This document shows, piece by piece, positions 6,340 to 15,560 of a stretch of 29,648 nucleotides of DNA. The first letter of the stretch is position 1. Each line of letters starts with the position of its first letter. Made by a program: the position numbers and the translations under genes. This DNA comes from an uncultured Campylobacter sp. (GTDB taxonomy: Bacteria; Campylobacterota; Campylobacteria; Campylobacterales; Campylobacteraceae). The notes beneath the pieces were generated by a model. That model did not search any database and had not been told where the DNA came from. It was given only the letters and a program-made list of their open reading frames with translations. Location of the stretch: positions 1-29,648 of the forward strand of contig NZ_CALIMY010000102.1 of NCBI RefSeq assembly GCF_938045205.1, in the 5' to 3' direction.

Positions 6340-7596
6340 TCATAGCTTTTTGGCTTCTAAGCTTTTTTTATAAGCCGCAGCGTCAAAGTCTTTGACGCGA
6401 GCGACGCCGTCATCTACCGCAGCTTTTGCGACCGCCGTCGAGATCACGGCAAATACGCGCGGATCGAAAGGATTTGGGATCACGTAGTCTTTGCCGAATT
6501 TTAAGTTATCCTTACCCAGCATCTTGCGGATTTCTTCAGGAACCTCTTCGCGAGCAAGATCTGCCATCGCGCGAGCGGCAGCAATTTTCATATTTTCGGT
6601 AATCTTTTTGGCTCTTACGTCAAGCGCGCCACGGAAGATATACGGAAAGCCCAAAACGTTATTGATCTGATTTGCAAAGTCGCTTCTACCTGTGCCTACG
6701 ATCGCGTCGTTTCGTACTTCCTCGACCTCGCTTGGATAAATTTCGGGTACCGGATTTGCAAGCGCAAAAATGATTGGATGCGGCGCCATAGTCTTTACCA
6801 TCTCTTTAGTTAAAACGCCCGGCTTGCTAAGACCCAAAAACATATCCGCGCCCTTCATCGCGTCCTCTAGCGTACGATCTGCAGTGTCTAGGGCAAATTC
6901 TTTCTTCTGCTCGGTAAGATCGGTGCGGCCCTTATGGATCACCCCTTTGGAATCGAGCATTATGATATGTTTGGCGCCTAAATTACGATACATCTTTGCG
7001 CACGCTATGCCAGCAGCGCCCGAGCCGCTGACTACGATCTTCATATCCTCGATCTTTTTGCCGCTGATGAGGGCTGCATTGATTAGCCCTGCGCCCGTAA
7101 TCATAGCGGTGCCATGTTGATCGTCGTGCATGACTGGGATATCGACGGATTTTTGTAGCTCGCGCTCGATCTCGAAGCACTCGGGAGCTTTAATATCCTC
7201 TAAATTTATACCGCCGAACGTAGGCGCAAGCGCTTTGCAAATTTCAATTATCTTTTTAGGATCTTTTTCGTCAATCTCGATATCGAAGGCATCTACGCCG
7301 CCGAATTTTTTGAACAAAACCGCCTTGCCCTCCATTACGGGCTTTCCGGCGATTGCGCCGATATCTCCGAGGCCCAAAACCGCCGTGCCGTTAGTAATAA
7401 CGGCTACGAGATTGGCTTTATTCGTGTATTTAAACGCAGCCTCGTGATCACCTTCGATCACCTTGCAAGGCTCCGCGACGCCCGGCGTGTATGCAAGCGC
7501 CAAATCCTCCGCAGTAGCGCACGGGGTTTTTACATTCGTTCCGATTTTACCGCCTATGTGGTACTTCAAAGCCGCTTCAACGTTTACTTTAGCCAT
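6340..7596 (-). CDS. Malic enzyme (malate dehydrogenase, oxaloacetate-decarboxylating), short form
   Basis: A 418-residue enzyme converting malate to pyruvate and CO2 with reduction of NAD(P). Visible residues are Y36 in AYTPGVAEPC, K91 in GKPVMEGKAVLFKKFGG, the metal-binding E133/D134 in NLEDIKAPECFEIE and D158/D159 in PVMHDDQHGTA, and a Rossmann motif VSGSGAAGIACAKM at about 188–201. It lacks the phosphotransacetylase-like C-terminal domain found in the large MaeB enzymes, so it is a stand-alone catalytic form; which coenzyme it prefers cannot be read from the sequence. It starts one base after the gltX stop, with its AAGGA ribosome-binding site inside the last gltX codons. The same gltX–malic enzyme pair is known in C. 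jejuni. Confidence 0.93.
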   Translation of the reverse strand: MAKVNVEAALKYHIGGKIGTNVKTPCATAEDLALAYTPGVAEPCKVIEGDHEAAFKYTNKANLVAVITNGTAVLGLGDIGAIAGKPVMEGKAVLFKKFGGVDAFDIEIDEKDPKKIIEICKALAPTFGGINLEDIKAPECFEIERELQKSVDIPVMHDDQHGTAMITGAGLINAALISGKKIEDMKIVVSGSGAAGIACAKMYRNLGAKHIIMLDSKGVIHKGRTDLTEQKKEFALDTADRTLEDAMKGADMFLGLSKPGVLTKEMVKTMAPHPIIFALANPVPEIYPSEVEEVRNDAIVGTGRSDFANQINNVLGFPYIFRGALDVRAKKITENMKIAAARAMADLAREEVPEEIRKMLGKDNLKFGKDYVIPNPFDPRVFAVISTAVAKAAVDDGVARVKDFDAAAYKKSLEAKKL

Positions 7597-7597
7597 T

Positions 7598-8977
7598 TTA
7601 TAATCCTTTTTTGATTAAATTTGAAATTCTAGTTTTAACTTCGTCGCTTCCTAAAATTTCACAAATTTCAAAAATCGACGGACTTACGCTTCCTCCCGTG
7701 ATCGCAACGCGCAGAGGCTGGGCAAGATCCTTTAGCTTGGCGCCGTTTGCGTCCAAAAACCCCATCGTCCTTTCCTCGCACTCCTTTGCATTTAAATTTG
7801 CGCTTAGAGTATCCGCAAATTTTGCGAGTAAGCTTAGCGAACTTTCGGTTACAAATTTCTTATACGCCTTCTCGTCATAGCAGCTCGGGCGGTTTAGAAG
7901 AATTTTAATGCCCTCGGCCATCTCCACTAGCGTCTTTGCGCGCTGTTTGTACTGCTGCGCGATGAGATGTTTTTTCGCATGCGAACGGATATCGACGCCG
8001 AATTCCACAAGCTGCAAGACAAGCTCATCGTCGTCAGAGTTTTTAATATAATGCGCGTTTAACCACTCGAGCTTGGTTTGGTTGAAGGTGCTAGCGCTCT
8101 TGCTGATATGGTTAGGATCAAAGTATCGCTTCATCTCCTCCATGCTAAAAATTTCATCATCCCCGTGGCTCCAGCCCAGGCGCACTAAAAAATTTAGCAG
8201 AGCCTGGGGCAGATAGCCCATACGCTTATATTCCATCACGTCGGTAGCGCCGTGGCGTTTGCTCAGCTTGCTGCCGTCGGTGCCGTTGATCATCGCTACG
8301 TGGTAAAATTTCGGGATTTTAAAGCCTAGCGCATTATACAGCACGATCTGCTTCGGGGTGTTGCTTAGATGATCGTCGCCGCGGATCACGTCCGTGACGC
8401 CCATCAGCGCGTCGTCGATCACGACCGTGAAGTTGTACGTAGGCGTGCCGTCAGAGCGCGCGATAATGAAATCGTCCAAAATATCGGCGGCATTAAATTT
8501 TATCTCGCCCTTGATGCCGTCGTTAAATTCTATCGTGCCGCTAAGCGGGGATTTGATGCGGATTACGGGCTCGATCCCAGCAGGAGGCGTGCCAGTAAAG
8601 TCGCGATAGCGGTTATCGTAGCGCGGGCGCTCTTTGCGAGCTTCCTGCTGCGCGCGCAGCTCATCCAGCTCATCCTTGCTCATATAGCATCTATACGCTT
8701 TGCCCTCATCTAGCAACTTCTGGACGTATTGTTTATAAAGATCGAAGCGCGAGCTTTGATACACGATCTGCCCGTCATAGTCCAGATTGCACCACTTAAA
8801 GGCTTCCTCGATCGCCTTAGCAGCCTCCTGCGAATTGCGCTTCAGATCAGTGTCCTCAATACGCAGCAGGAATTTGCCGCCGTTTGCTCTAGCGTAAAGA
8901 TAACTAAAAAGCGCCGTTCTAAGTCCGCCGATATGTAAATATCCCGTAGGACTCGGCGCAAAACGAGTTACTATCAT
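7598..8977 (-). CDS. gltX: Glutamyl-tRNA synthetase (class I, GlnRS/GluRS family)
   Basis: A 459-residue synthetase attaching glutamate to tRNA. The class I signatures are present: HIGG at residues 15–18 (the HIGH box) and KLSKR at 237–241 (the KMSKS box), with RFAPSPTGYLHIGGLRTALF at the N-terminus and LLRIEDTD at about 37–44. Campylobacter and Helicobacter carry two GltX paralogues, one of which misacylates tRNA-Gln for the amidotransferase route; the neighbourhood with the malic enzyme and the SurA-like gene matches the C. jejuni gltX copy at Cj1288c, but I cannot tell from this copy alone which tRNA it prefers. The ATG at 8977 is chosen over a TTG at 8992 because AAAGGA precedes it and the conserved N-terminus begins there. 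It is the first gene of the minus-strand operon. Confidence 0.93.
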   Translation of the reverse strand: MIVTRFAPSPTGYLHIGGLRTALFSYLYARANGGKFLLRIEDTDLKRNSQEAAKAIEEAFKWCNLDYDGQIVYQSSRFDLYKQYVQKLLDEGKAYRCYMSKDELDELRAQQEARKERPRYDNRYRDFTGTPPAGIEPVIRIKSPLSGTIEFNDGIKGEIKFNAADILDDFIIARSDGTPTYNFTVVIDDALMGVTDVIRGDDHLSNTPKQIVLYNALGFKIPKFYHVAMINGTDGSKLSKRHGATDVMEYKRMGYLPQALLNFLVRLGWSHGDDEIFSMEEMKRYFDPNHISKSASTFNQTKLEWLNAHYIKNSDDDELVLQLVEFGVDIRSHAKKHLIAQQYKQRAKTLVEMAEGIKILLNRPSCYDEKAYKKFVTESSLSLLAKFADTLSANLNAKECEERTMGFLDANGAKLKDLAQPLRVAITGGSVSPSIFEICEILGSDEVKTRISNLIKKGL

Positions 8978-8986
8978 AAAATTCCT

Positions 8987-9015
8987 TTGCAAAAATTACC
9001 ATTTAATGTTATAAT
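8987..9015 (+). promoter_or_regulatory. Sigma-70 promoter for the SurA-like gene
   Basis: TTGCAA at 8987–8992 and a perfect TATAAT at 9010–9015 are separated by 17 bases, predicting a start near 9022 and a leader of about 40 bases before the ATG at 9062. The -35 box overlaps the region just upstream of the gltX start on the other strand, so transcription of the two divergent units may interfere. Confidence 0.7.
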
Positions 9016-9061
9016 CGCGATCTTGTAATTATAAAGCAAAAAGACTAAATAAAGGTTAAAA

Positions 9062-9952
9062 ATGATAAAGAAACTGCTTTTTTCCGCAATGATATGTGCC
9101 GTTTGTGCAAATGCCGAAGTAGTAAACGGCGTCATCGCCGTGGTAGATAATGAGCCCATCACCGGCTACGAACTAGCCAAAGTTCAAAAACTAACGGGCA
9201 CTTCGCCGCAAGCCGCGATGGAAATTTTAATCGGGCAAAAGCTGCAACAATCCGAGATTAAACGTCGCGGTATCGCGGTAAATGACGCGGAGGTCGACGC
9301 GAGGCTCAAAGCGATCGCCGAGCAAAATAAGCTAAGCTTTGATCAGCTAAAAACCGCGGTAGAAAGCCAAGGGATGAATTACGCCGATTTTAGAGAAAAC
9401 GTCCGCCGCACCCTGCTTGAAGAAAAGCTCTATGGCTCGATATTCGCAGACGTACAGCACCGCACGACCCCCGAAAATGTCAAAAAATTTTACAGCCAAA
9501 ATAGTTCATTATTCACGACTTTCGATAGCATCACGCTCACCCGCTACATCGCAAAATCTCAGGCTCCACTCGATAAGATCCGCGCAAATCCAAAGCTCCG
9601 CCCAAGCGACGTGTATGTGATGAAGGGAACCCTCAAGGCCAATCAAATGGACGAGGGGCTCAAATACATCGTCACGAACGTCGAGCAGGGCAAATTTTCG
9701 CCGATAATCCCTACGCGCAACGGCTACGAGATGTTTTACGTAAACGACAAAAAGGGGCTTCGCACGCTTGATTTTGACAGCGTGCAAGATAGGGCGATCG
9801 AGGGCTACGTAACCTCCGAGCGCAAAAAAGCGGTCGCCGAGTTTAACGACAGGCTCCGCTCAAACGCCAATATCCGCATCATCGAGCGCCCGCAGGCAAA
9901 AGCACAAGGCGCAAAAACCGCCCCAAAAGTTAAAGTGCAAAAAAGGCGGTAA
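9062..9952 (+). CDS. SurA-like periplasmic peptidyl-prolyl isomerase/chaperone (Cj1289-type)
   Basis: A 296-residue periplasmic folding factor. A Sec signal peptide (residues 1–18, ending CAVCANA, mature start about EVVNGV) is followed by the SurA N-terminal chaperone domain with the characteristic VVNGVIAVVDNEPITGYEL and a helical segment to about residue 125. A degenerate parvulin-like domain (about 130–230, with PENVKKFYSQN and a C-terminal IPTRNGYEMFYVNDKKG) and a basic Ala/Lys-rich tail follow. It should assist outer-membrane protein assembly. The ATG at 9062 is preceded by AAAGG. Its position divergent to gltX–malic enzyme matches the structurally characterised C. jejuni protein Cj1289. 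Confidence 0.88.
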   Translation: MIKKLLFSAMICAVCANAEVVNGVIAVVDNEPITGYELAKVQKLTGTSPQAAMEILIGQKLQQSEIKRRGIAVNDAEVDARLKAIAEQNKLSFDQLKTAVESQGMNYADFRENVRRTLLEEKLYGSIFADVQHRTTPENVKKFYSQNSSLFTTFDSITLTRYIAKSQAPLDKIRANPKLRPSDVYVMKGTLKANQMDEGLKYIVTNVEQGKFSPIIPTRNGYEMFYVNDKKGLRTLDFDSVQDRAIEGYVTSERKKAVAEFNDRLRSNANIRIIERPQAKAQGAKTAPKVKVQKRR

Positions 9953-10015
9953 ATTTTAAAATCCGCCGCCGTGCATTAAATTTTATAGAATTTAACGCCG
10001 ATAACGCAAGGGCAA

Positions 10016-10044
10016 GCGCGCAGCTTATCCGCTCGCGCGTAAAA
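10016..10044 (+). terminator. Possible terminator after the SurA-like gene
   Basis: GCGCG (10016–10020) and AGC (10022–10024) pair with GCT and CGCGC (10031–10038) around the loop TTATCC, with one bulged C. The stem is followed by GTAAAATTTTG, so the T-run is short and delayed. The predicted stop of transcription would lie about 30 bases before the next gene. Confidence 0.35.
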
Positions 10045-10070
10045 TTTTGATAAAATTTAAAGGCTTCGTG

Positions 10071-10445
10071 GTGATAACGATCAAAAATTTTACCGAACTT
10101 AAAAGTGATCCTAGAATCGGCGTCATAAGCGCTGCGGACTTTGGCGCGAGCAAATTTTACTCCCACATCGATACGGCCTTTAAGCTTATCGCCATTTGGA
10201 GCGACGAATATGACGGCGAGGAGCTAAATTTTAAAATTTATATAAATCTGCTTGGAACAAATTTACTTTTGATGCATTGCTTAAAGCCTCATTTACCGAG
10301 CCTCATACGCGATTTGCAGTGCCCAAACCTTATCTTGCAAATCCTTGCGTTGCCTATCTCCACTCATTTAATAGTATCTCCTAAAAAATTTTATGCATAT
10401 AAAATGGGGATGCTACCGATAAAATTTAGAAATTTCATACGTTAA
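10071..10445 (+). CDS. Hypothetical small protein
   Basis: A 124-residue ORF starting at GTG 10071, chosen because AAAGG at 10059–10063 lies exactly seven bases upstream; an ATG at 10047 in the same frame has no such site. The first half is regular and plausible (an RIGVISAADFGASKFYSHIDT segment followed by acidic SDEYDGEEL), the second half is hydrophobic and Leu-rich with two cysteines and a basic tail ending KFRNFIR. No known domain is recognised. The composition drops to AT-rich in the second half. It is convergent with carB, whose stop lies 66 bases away, and has no clear own promoter. It could be a lineage-specific protein or a decayed gene with a shifted C-terminus. Confidence 0.45.
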   Translation: MITIKNFTELKSDPRIGVISAADFGASKFYSHIDTAFKLIAIWSDEYDGEELNFKIYINLLGTNLLLMHCLKPHLPSLIRDLQCPNLILQILALPISTHLIVSPKKFYAYKMGMLPIKFRNFIR

Positions 10446-10511
10446 TTTCGTAGCAGAATTTCGCTTCCTAAAATTTCATCGCGGCATGGCGCTAACGGAG
10501 GCCTGTTCGCG

Positions 10512-13500
10512 CTACTTGCCGCTTAGATACTCCTGTAACGTTTTAACTTCAAGCACAGAGTCGTCCTTTATCGAGCAGATCGAGCGCGTAGCGGCGATCG
10601 CCGCCTTCATCGTCGTAAAATACGGCAGCCTAAAGCGCAGCACGCTCTGGCGGATCTTCGCGGCATCGGTGGAGCTTGATTTGCTATCGCTAGTGTTGAT
10701 GACGAGCGAAATTTCGCCATTTTTGAGCTTGTCCTCGATATTTGGGCGACCCTCGCTGATTTTATAGACAAACTCGCACTCTACGCCGTTTTCTCCCAGC
10801 AGCTTGTGAGTGCCGCTCGTAGCCGCGATACTAAAGCCTGCATCCGTAAACGCGCGTGCAAGCTCTATGGCTCGCGGTTTATCGTGATCCGCGAGCGACA
10901 AAAACACTTTGCCGCCGCTTGGAAGCGCGTTGCTCGCACCGATTTGAGATTTAGCAAAGCTCTTGGCAAAGCTCTCGCCGATGCCCATCACCTCGCCGGT
11001 GCTTTTCATCTCGGGCCCCAGGATCAGATCTGCGCCCGTAAGTTTGTTGAAAGGAAAGACGCTCTCTTTGACGCAGATATGGTTTTTAATACGCGGCTTT
11101 AAAATTCCCTTTTCTTCGATCAGCACGCCGAACTCGTCGTAAAATTTCAAAGCCTCGCGCAAACCCCCTTGCCACATTACGCGAGTAGCGACCTTTGCCA
11201 TCGGAATTCCGCTCGCCTTGCTTACAAACGGAACGGTGCGGCTCGCGCGCGGATTTACCTCGATAATATAAAGCTCGTTTTCAAAAATCGCGAATTGAAT
11301 ATTCATAAGCCCCACGACGCCGAGATTTAGCGCGATCTCTTTGGTTTGGCGACTTACCAGATCGATCATCTCCGCGCTTAGACTAAGCGGCGGCAAAATG
11401 CTCGCGCTATCGCCGCTGTGGATACCCGCTTCTTCGATATGCTCCATTATTGCGCCGATATATACGTCGCGCCCATCGCAGATCGCATCGACGTCAAGCT
11501 CTGTCGCGTCAAGTAAAAATTTATCTATCAGCACCGGCGAGTGATCGCTCACGCGCACCGCCTCGCTCATATACTGCCTAAGCTCGGCTTCGCTATGTAC
11601 GCGCCGCATCGCGCGACCGCCGAGCACGTAGCTAGGGCGCACGAGTACGGGATAGCCGATCGCAGCGGCCTTTTCGATCGCTTCTGCTTCGCTTACGGCG
11701 GTATCGTTTTTAGGCTGCTTAACGCCGATACTTGCGATAAACTCGCTAAATTTTTTGCGATCCTCCGCTACGTCTATCGTGCGCGCGCTCGTGCCGATGA
11801 TCTTGGCTCCCACGGTACTTAGGCGCTTAGCGAGCTTTAGCGGCGTTTGGCCACCGAAATGTACGATCACGCCGTCGGGGTTCTCGGCCTCGATGACCGC
11901 TCTAACATGCTCGAAATCGATCGGCTCGAAGTACAAAATATCGCTCGTATCGTAGTCGGTACTGACGGTTTCTGGGTTGCAGTTATACATTATCGTAGTG
12001 ATCCCCATATCGCGCAGAGCGTAGCTGGCGTGCACGCAGCAGTAGTCAAACTCGATGCCCTGTCCGATGCGGTTCGGACCGCCACCGATGATGAGGACTT
12101 TTTTATTATCTTTTGAAATTTTACGGCTTGCGATGGCGGGCGTTATGTTGGTACTGGAGTACAGATACGGAGTAAGCGCCGCAAACTCGCCCGCACAGGT
12201 ATCTACTTCGTTGTATTCAAGGCCTATGCCCTGTCTGGCGCAGGCAAAATGGATGTCGTTTTGCGTAAGGCCCAGATTGTCCTTTTTGTTGATCAAATTT
12301 GCGATCATCTTATCACTAAAGCCCCAGCTCTTGGCCTGTCTGAGAAGCGCCGCGTCGTTGATGATCTCCATATCGATGTGCTCTTCAAATTTTACGATCT
12401 GCTCAATCTGGCTCAAAAACCAGCGATCGATCTTGCTAAGCTCGTAAATTTGATCCACGCTCATGCCCGCTCTAAAGCCCTGGGCGATATATAAAGCTCT
12501 ATCTTGCTGCGCGTTGCGAAGCCCGAAGATGAGATCCTTTTCGCTCAAATTTAGTTCCACGAAGCCGAAGTAGCCCTTCTCCAGCGAGCACAGCGCCTTT
12601 TGAATGCTCTCTTTAAAGCTGCGTCCGATCGCCATCACCTCGCCGATACTTTTCATCGCGGTGCCGAGATAGGGGTTTGCGCCTGGGAATTTTTCAAACG
12701 CAAAGCGCGGAATTTTAGTAACGATATAATCGATCACCGGCTCAAAGCTTGCGGGCGTGCCGGTGATATCGTTTTTAATCTCATCCAGGCTAAAGCCCAC
12801 CGCCAGCATCGTAGCGACCTTAGCGATCGGATAGCCCGTAGCTTTGGACGCGAGAGCCGAGCTACGGCTTACGCGCGGGTTCATCTCGATGACGATCATG
12901 CGACCAGTTTGCGGATTTATCGCAAACTGCACGTTACTGCCGCCCGTATCCACGCCGATCTCGCGCAAAATTTTAAAACTCGCGTCGCGCATCGCCTGGT
13001 ATTCTTTATCGGTAAGCGTAAGAGCGGGCGCAACCGTGATGCTATCGCCCGTATGCACCCCCATCGGGTCGAAATTTTCGATCGAGCAGACGATGATGCA
13101 GTTGTCCTTATGATCGCGGATCACCTCCATTTCGAACTCTTTCCATCCAAGTAGGCTCTCTTCGATCAAAATTTCATTTATAGGGCTCACGTCTAGCCCG
13201 TTTTGCGCGACCTCTTTAAACTCGTCGATATTGTACGCTACGCCGCTGCCTGCGCCGCCTAGGGTGTAGCTAGCGCGGATAATGAGCGGAAAGCCGATCT
13301 CATTTGCAGCAGCCATCGCCTCTTCAATATTGTAAGCGTACTTGGATTTAGGCAGATCCATTCCGATCTTAATCATCGCCTCTTTAAATTTTACCCTATC
13401 CTCGCCTTTTTTTATCGCTTCAGGCTTGGCGCCTAGAAATTTTACCCCTGCTAGCTCGCCGCTTTCGTAAGCCTGCATCGCGACGTTTAGCGCGACCTGT

Positions 13501-13775
13501 CCGCCCATCGTAGGCAGGATCGCATCGACGCCCTCGCGCTTTATGATACGCAAAATGCTCTCTTTGGTGATCGGCTCGATATAAGTAGCGTCGGCAAAAT
13601 CGGGATCGGTCATAATGGTAGCGGGGTTTGAGTTTATTAGCACTACGCGGTATCCAAGGCTCTTTAACGTCTTAGCCGCCTGCGTGCCGCTATAATCAAA
13701 CTCGCACGCCTGCCCGATTACGATCGGACCGCTGCCGATCAGCAAAATCGTCTTAATATCATCTCTTTTGGGCAT
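10512..13775 (-). CDS. carB: Carbamoyl-phosphate synthase large subunit
   Basis: A 1087-residue enzyme making carbamoyl phosphate from bicarbonate, ATP and ammonia delivered by CarA, feeding arginine and pyrimidine synthesis. The two homologous ATP-grasp halves are visible: the first opens with KTILLIGSGPIVIGQACEFD, the second at about residue 555 with KVLIIGGGPNRIGQGIEFDY. Metal-binding loops of the type IEMNPRVSRSSALASKATG and IEVNPRASRTVPFVSKASG occur in each half, and an MGS-like allosteric domain forms about the last 140 residues. The full length is as expected. The ATG at 13775 is preferred to the TTG at 13778; AAAGGA precedes it and the mreC TGA overlaps it by one base (TGATG). carA is not in the window. 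Confidence 0.97.
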   Translation of the reverse strand: MPKRDDIKTILLIGSGPIVIGQACEFDYSGTQAAKTLKSLGYRVVLINSNPATIMTDPDFADATYIEPITKESILRIIKREGVDAILPTMGGQVALNVAMQAYESGELAGVKFLGAKPEAIKKGEDRVKFKEAMIKIGMDLPKSKYAYNIEEAMAAANEIGFPLIIRASYTLGGAGSGVAYNIDEFKEVAQNGLDVSPINEILIEESLLGWKEFEMEVIRDHKDNCIIVCSIENFDPMGVHTGDSITVAPALTLTDKEYQAMRDASFKILREIGVDTGGSNVQFAINPQTGRMIVIEMNPRVSRSSALASKATGYPIAKVATMLAVGFSLDEIKNDITGTPASFEPVIDYIVTKIPRFAFEKFPGANPYLGTAMKSIGEVMAIGRSFKESIQKALCSLEKGYFGFVELNLSEKDLIFGLRNAQQDRALYIAQGFRAGMSVDQIYELSKIDRWFLSQIEQIVKFEEHIDMEIINDAALLRQAKSWGFSDKMIANLINKKDNLGLTQNDIHFACARQGIGLEYNEVDTCAGEFAALTPYLYSSTNITPAIASRKISKDNKKVLIIGGGPNRIGQGIEFDYCCVHASYALRDMGITTIMYNCNPETVSTDYDTSDILYFEPIDFEHVRAVIEAENPDGVIVHFGGQTPLKLAKRLSTVGAKIIGTSARTIDVAEDRKKFSEFIASIGVKQPKNDTAVSEAEAIEKAAAIGYPVLVRPSYVLGGRAMRRVHSEAELRQYMSEAVRVSDHSPVLIDKFLLDATELDVDAICDGRDVYIGAIMEHIEEAGIHSGDSASILPPLSLSAEMIDLVSRQTKEIALNLGVVGLMNIQFAIFENELYIIEVNPRASRTVPFVSKASGIPMAKVATRVMWQGGLREALKFYDEFGVLIEEKGILKPRIKNHICVKESVFPFNKLTGADLILGPEMKSTGEVMGIGESFAKSFAKSQIGASNALPSGGKVFLSLADHDKPRAIELARAFTDAGFSIAATSGTHKLLGENGVECEFVYKISEGRPNIEDKLKNGEISLVINTSDSKSSSTDAAKIRQSVLRFRLPYFTTMKAAIAATRSICSIKDDSVLEVKTLQEYLSGK

Positions 13776-14524
13776 CAATTTTCCTTTGTAACGACATACA
13801 AAAACGCCGGCATCTCGGAGCTCACGTAGGGCTCTACGACGGCGCTTTTGTATAGCTTTCCGTTTTGAATCTCTTTAACCTTTCCTACCGGCACGCCGGC
13901 AAAGAAAATTTCATCTTTCCCGCTCGTAAAAACCTCATCGCCTACCTTGGGATCGAGCCATTGCGGGATGTATCTGACTACGAGCTCGTTATTTTCGCCG
14001 CCTGCGACGCCAGGAATTTGAGCGTCACCTATGAAAACGGAGAAGTTGCTCTTTTCGTCGCGCTGCAAGATCGCAAGCGGGCGTCCGTCTTTATTTACTA
14101 AAATTCCTGCGGTCTTGCCCTCGCTGATGAGTCCGTAAATTTTGTTTGGGTTAAAATTTTCAAAATTTACGAAGAATTTATTGTAGTCGTTTAGATTTGC
14201 ATAGCTCAGCGCCTTTACGAGCTGGACTTTGGGCTCATAAATGGAGCTGTTTTTATCGATCAAAATTTTATTCAGCTCGCCCGCGAACGTGCTAAGCAAC
14301 ATCGCCGATTTTTTTAGCTCGGCGTTTTCTTCTCGTAGAGCTTTGATCGTCTCTGCTTGGTTAAAATGCTCGTTCACAGCGCTTTTTACCCGATCACTCA
14401 CGCCGTAATAAACCTCTAAAATTCCTCCTGCAAATCCGATAAATTTGCCGTGGATATACGAGCCGAACGTAAGCGAAACAGCTACCAGCAAAACCGCGAC
14501 GAGGAGGAGTTTGAGATTAGTCAT
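13775..14524 (-). CDS. mreC: Rod shape-determining protein MreC
   Basis: A 249-residue bitopic membrane protein of the elongasome, linking cytoplasmic MreB to periplasmic cell-wall synthases. One N-terminal transmembrane segment (about residues 4–27, LKLLLVAVLLVAVSLTFGSY) is followed by a coiled coil (about 48–75, with IKALREENAELKKSA) and the beta-rich MreC domain, in which ILVNKDGRPLAIL and GDEVFTSGKDEIFFAGVPVG are typical. The start overlaps the mreB stop by eight bases and has no strong ribosome-binding site, so it probably depends on coupling to mreB. The stop overlaps the carB start. mreD is not found between mreC and carB, as is common in Campylobacter. Confidence 0.92.
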   Translation of the reverse strand: MTNLKLLLVAVLLVAVSLTFGSYIHGKFIGFAGGILEVYYGVSDRVKSAVNEHFNQAETIKALREENAELKKSAMLLSTFAGELNKILIDKNSSIYEPKVQLVKALSYANLNDYNKFFVNFENFNPNKIYGLISEGKTAGILVNKDGRPLAILQRDEKSNFSVFIGDAQIPGVAGGENNELVVRYIPQWLDPKVGDEVFTSGKDEIFFAGVPVGKVKEIQNGKLYKSAVVEPYVSSEMPAFLYVVTKEN

Positions 14525-15551
14525 TTGCCGCTTGTTTTAGCGATTTGATCTCTTCTAAGGCTTTTCCCGTGCCGTTTGCGACGCACAGCAGTGGCTCGTC
14601 CGCGACGAAAACCGGAAGCTTTACGGTGTCGCTTAGATATTTATCTAATCCGCGAATGAGCGCACCGCCGCCCGTTAGTACGACGCCGTTTTCGACGATG
14701 TCGGCGGCAACTTCGGGCTGAATGCTCTCTAGCACAAATTTTAACGCATCGGCAATCTCTCTGATCGAGTCTTTGATCGCCTCTCTAACGTCCTCGCTCG
14801 TAAGATCGACCGAGCTTAAAAGCCCGCTGATCTGGTCTTTTCCTTTGACCGTGTATGTAAGATCTTTTTGCTGTTGCACCGCCGTGCCGATCTTGATCTT
14901 AATCTCCTCGGCCGCACGCTCCGAAATAAGCAGGCTATATTTTTCTTTGACGTAATTAACGATGCTTGCGTCGATCTTATCGCCCGCGACGCGAACGGAT
15001 TTGGCGCTAATGATGCCGCCTAAAGAGATGACGCCGATCTCGGTGGTACCGCCGCCAATATCCACGACTAGCGAGCCGCGCGCTTCATTCACCGGAAGTC
15101 CCGCACCGATCGCCGCAGCCATCGGCTCTTCGATTAGATAAACCTCGCGCGCGCCCGCTATCATCGCACTTTCGCGCACGGCTTTGCGCTCGACCTGAGT
15201 TAGTCCGTAAGGTACCGAGATGATGATACGCGGACTTACGAAAAAGCGGCGCTTGTGGGTCTTTTCGATAAAATATCTAATCATCTTCTCCGTCATATCA
15301 AAATCCGCGATAACGCCGTCCTTCATCGGGCGCACCGCTTCGATGTCGCCCGGAGTGCGTCCGAGCATCTCTTTGGCTTCGGCGCCCACGGCGATGATTC
15401 TTTGCTTGCCGTAGCGTTCGTTTTGTACCGCGACGACGCTCGGTTCGTTGATGATGATGCCTTTATCTTTTAGCAGCACCAGCGTGTTTGCCGTGCCTAG
15501 ATCAATACCCATATCCCTAGAAAATAATCCTAGAATCGAATCAAGTAACAT
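14517..15551 (-). CDS. mreB: Rod shape-determining actin homologue MreB
   Basis: A 344-residue bacterial actin that forms membrane-bound filaments guiding lateral wall synthesis. The actin-fold phosphate and adenosine motifs are evident: MGIDLGTANTLV at about 14–25, an EEPMAAAIGAGLP helix, VVDIGGGTTEIGVISLGG and, near the end, VVLTGGGALIRGLDKYL. The N-terminal MLLDSILGLFSRD is an amphipathic membrane-targeting helix. AAAGGGG precedes the ATG at 15551. The gene begins nine bases after clpX and overlaps mreC, fixing the MreBC stoichiometry through coupled translation. Confidence 0.96.
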   Translation of the reverse strand: MLLDSILGLFSRDMGIDLGTANTLVLLKDKGIIINEPSVVAVQNERYGKQRIIAVGAEAKEMLGRTPGDIEAVRPMKDGVIADFDMTEKMIRYFIEKTHKRRFFVSPRIIISVPYGLTQVERKAVRESAMIAGAREVYLIEEPMAAAIGAGLPVNEARGSLVVDIGGGTTEIGVISLGGIISAKSVRVAGDKIDASIVNYVKEKYSLLISERAAEEIKIKIGTAVQQQKDLTYTVKGKDQISGLLSSVDLTSEDVREAIKDSIREIADALKFVLESIQPEVAADIVENGVVLTGGGALIRGLDKYLSDTVKLPVFVADEPLLCVANGTGKALEEIKSLKQAAND

Positions 15552-15560
15552 TTATCCCCT

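Noticed and set aside
12600..13154. 184-codon plus-strand open frame inside carB
   Set aside because: It lies wholly within the conserved carB coding sequence and shows no family similarity; a shadow of a G+C-biased gene.
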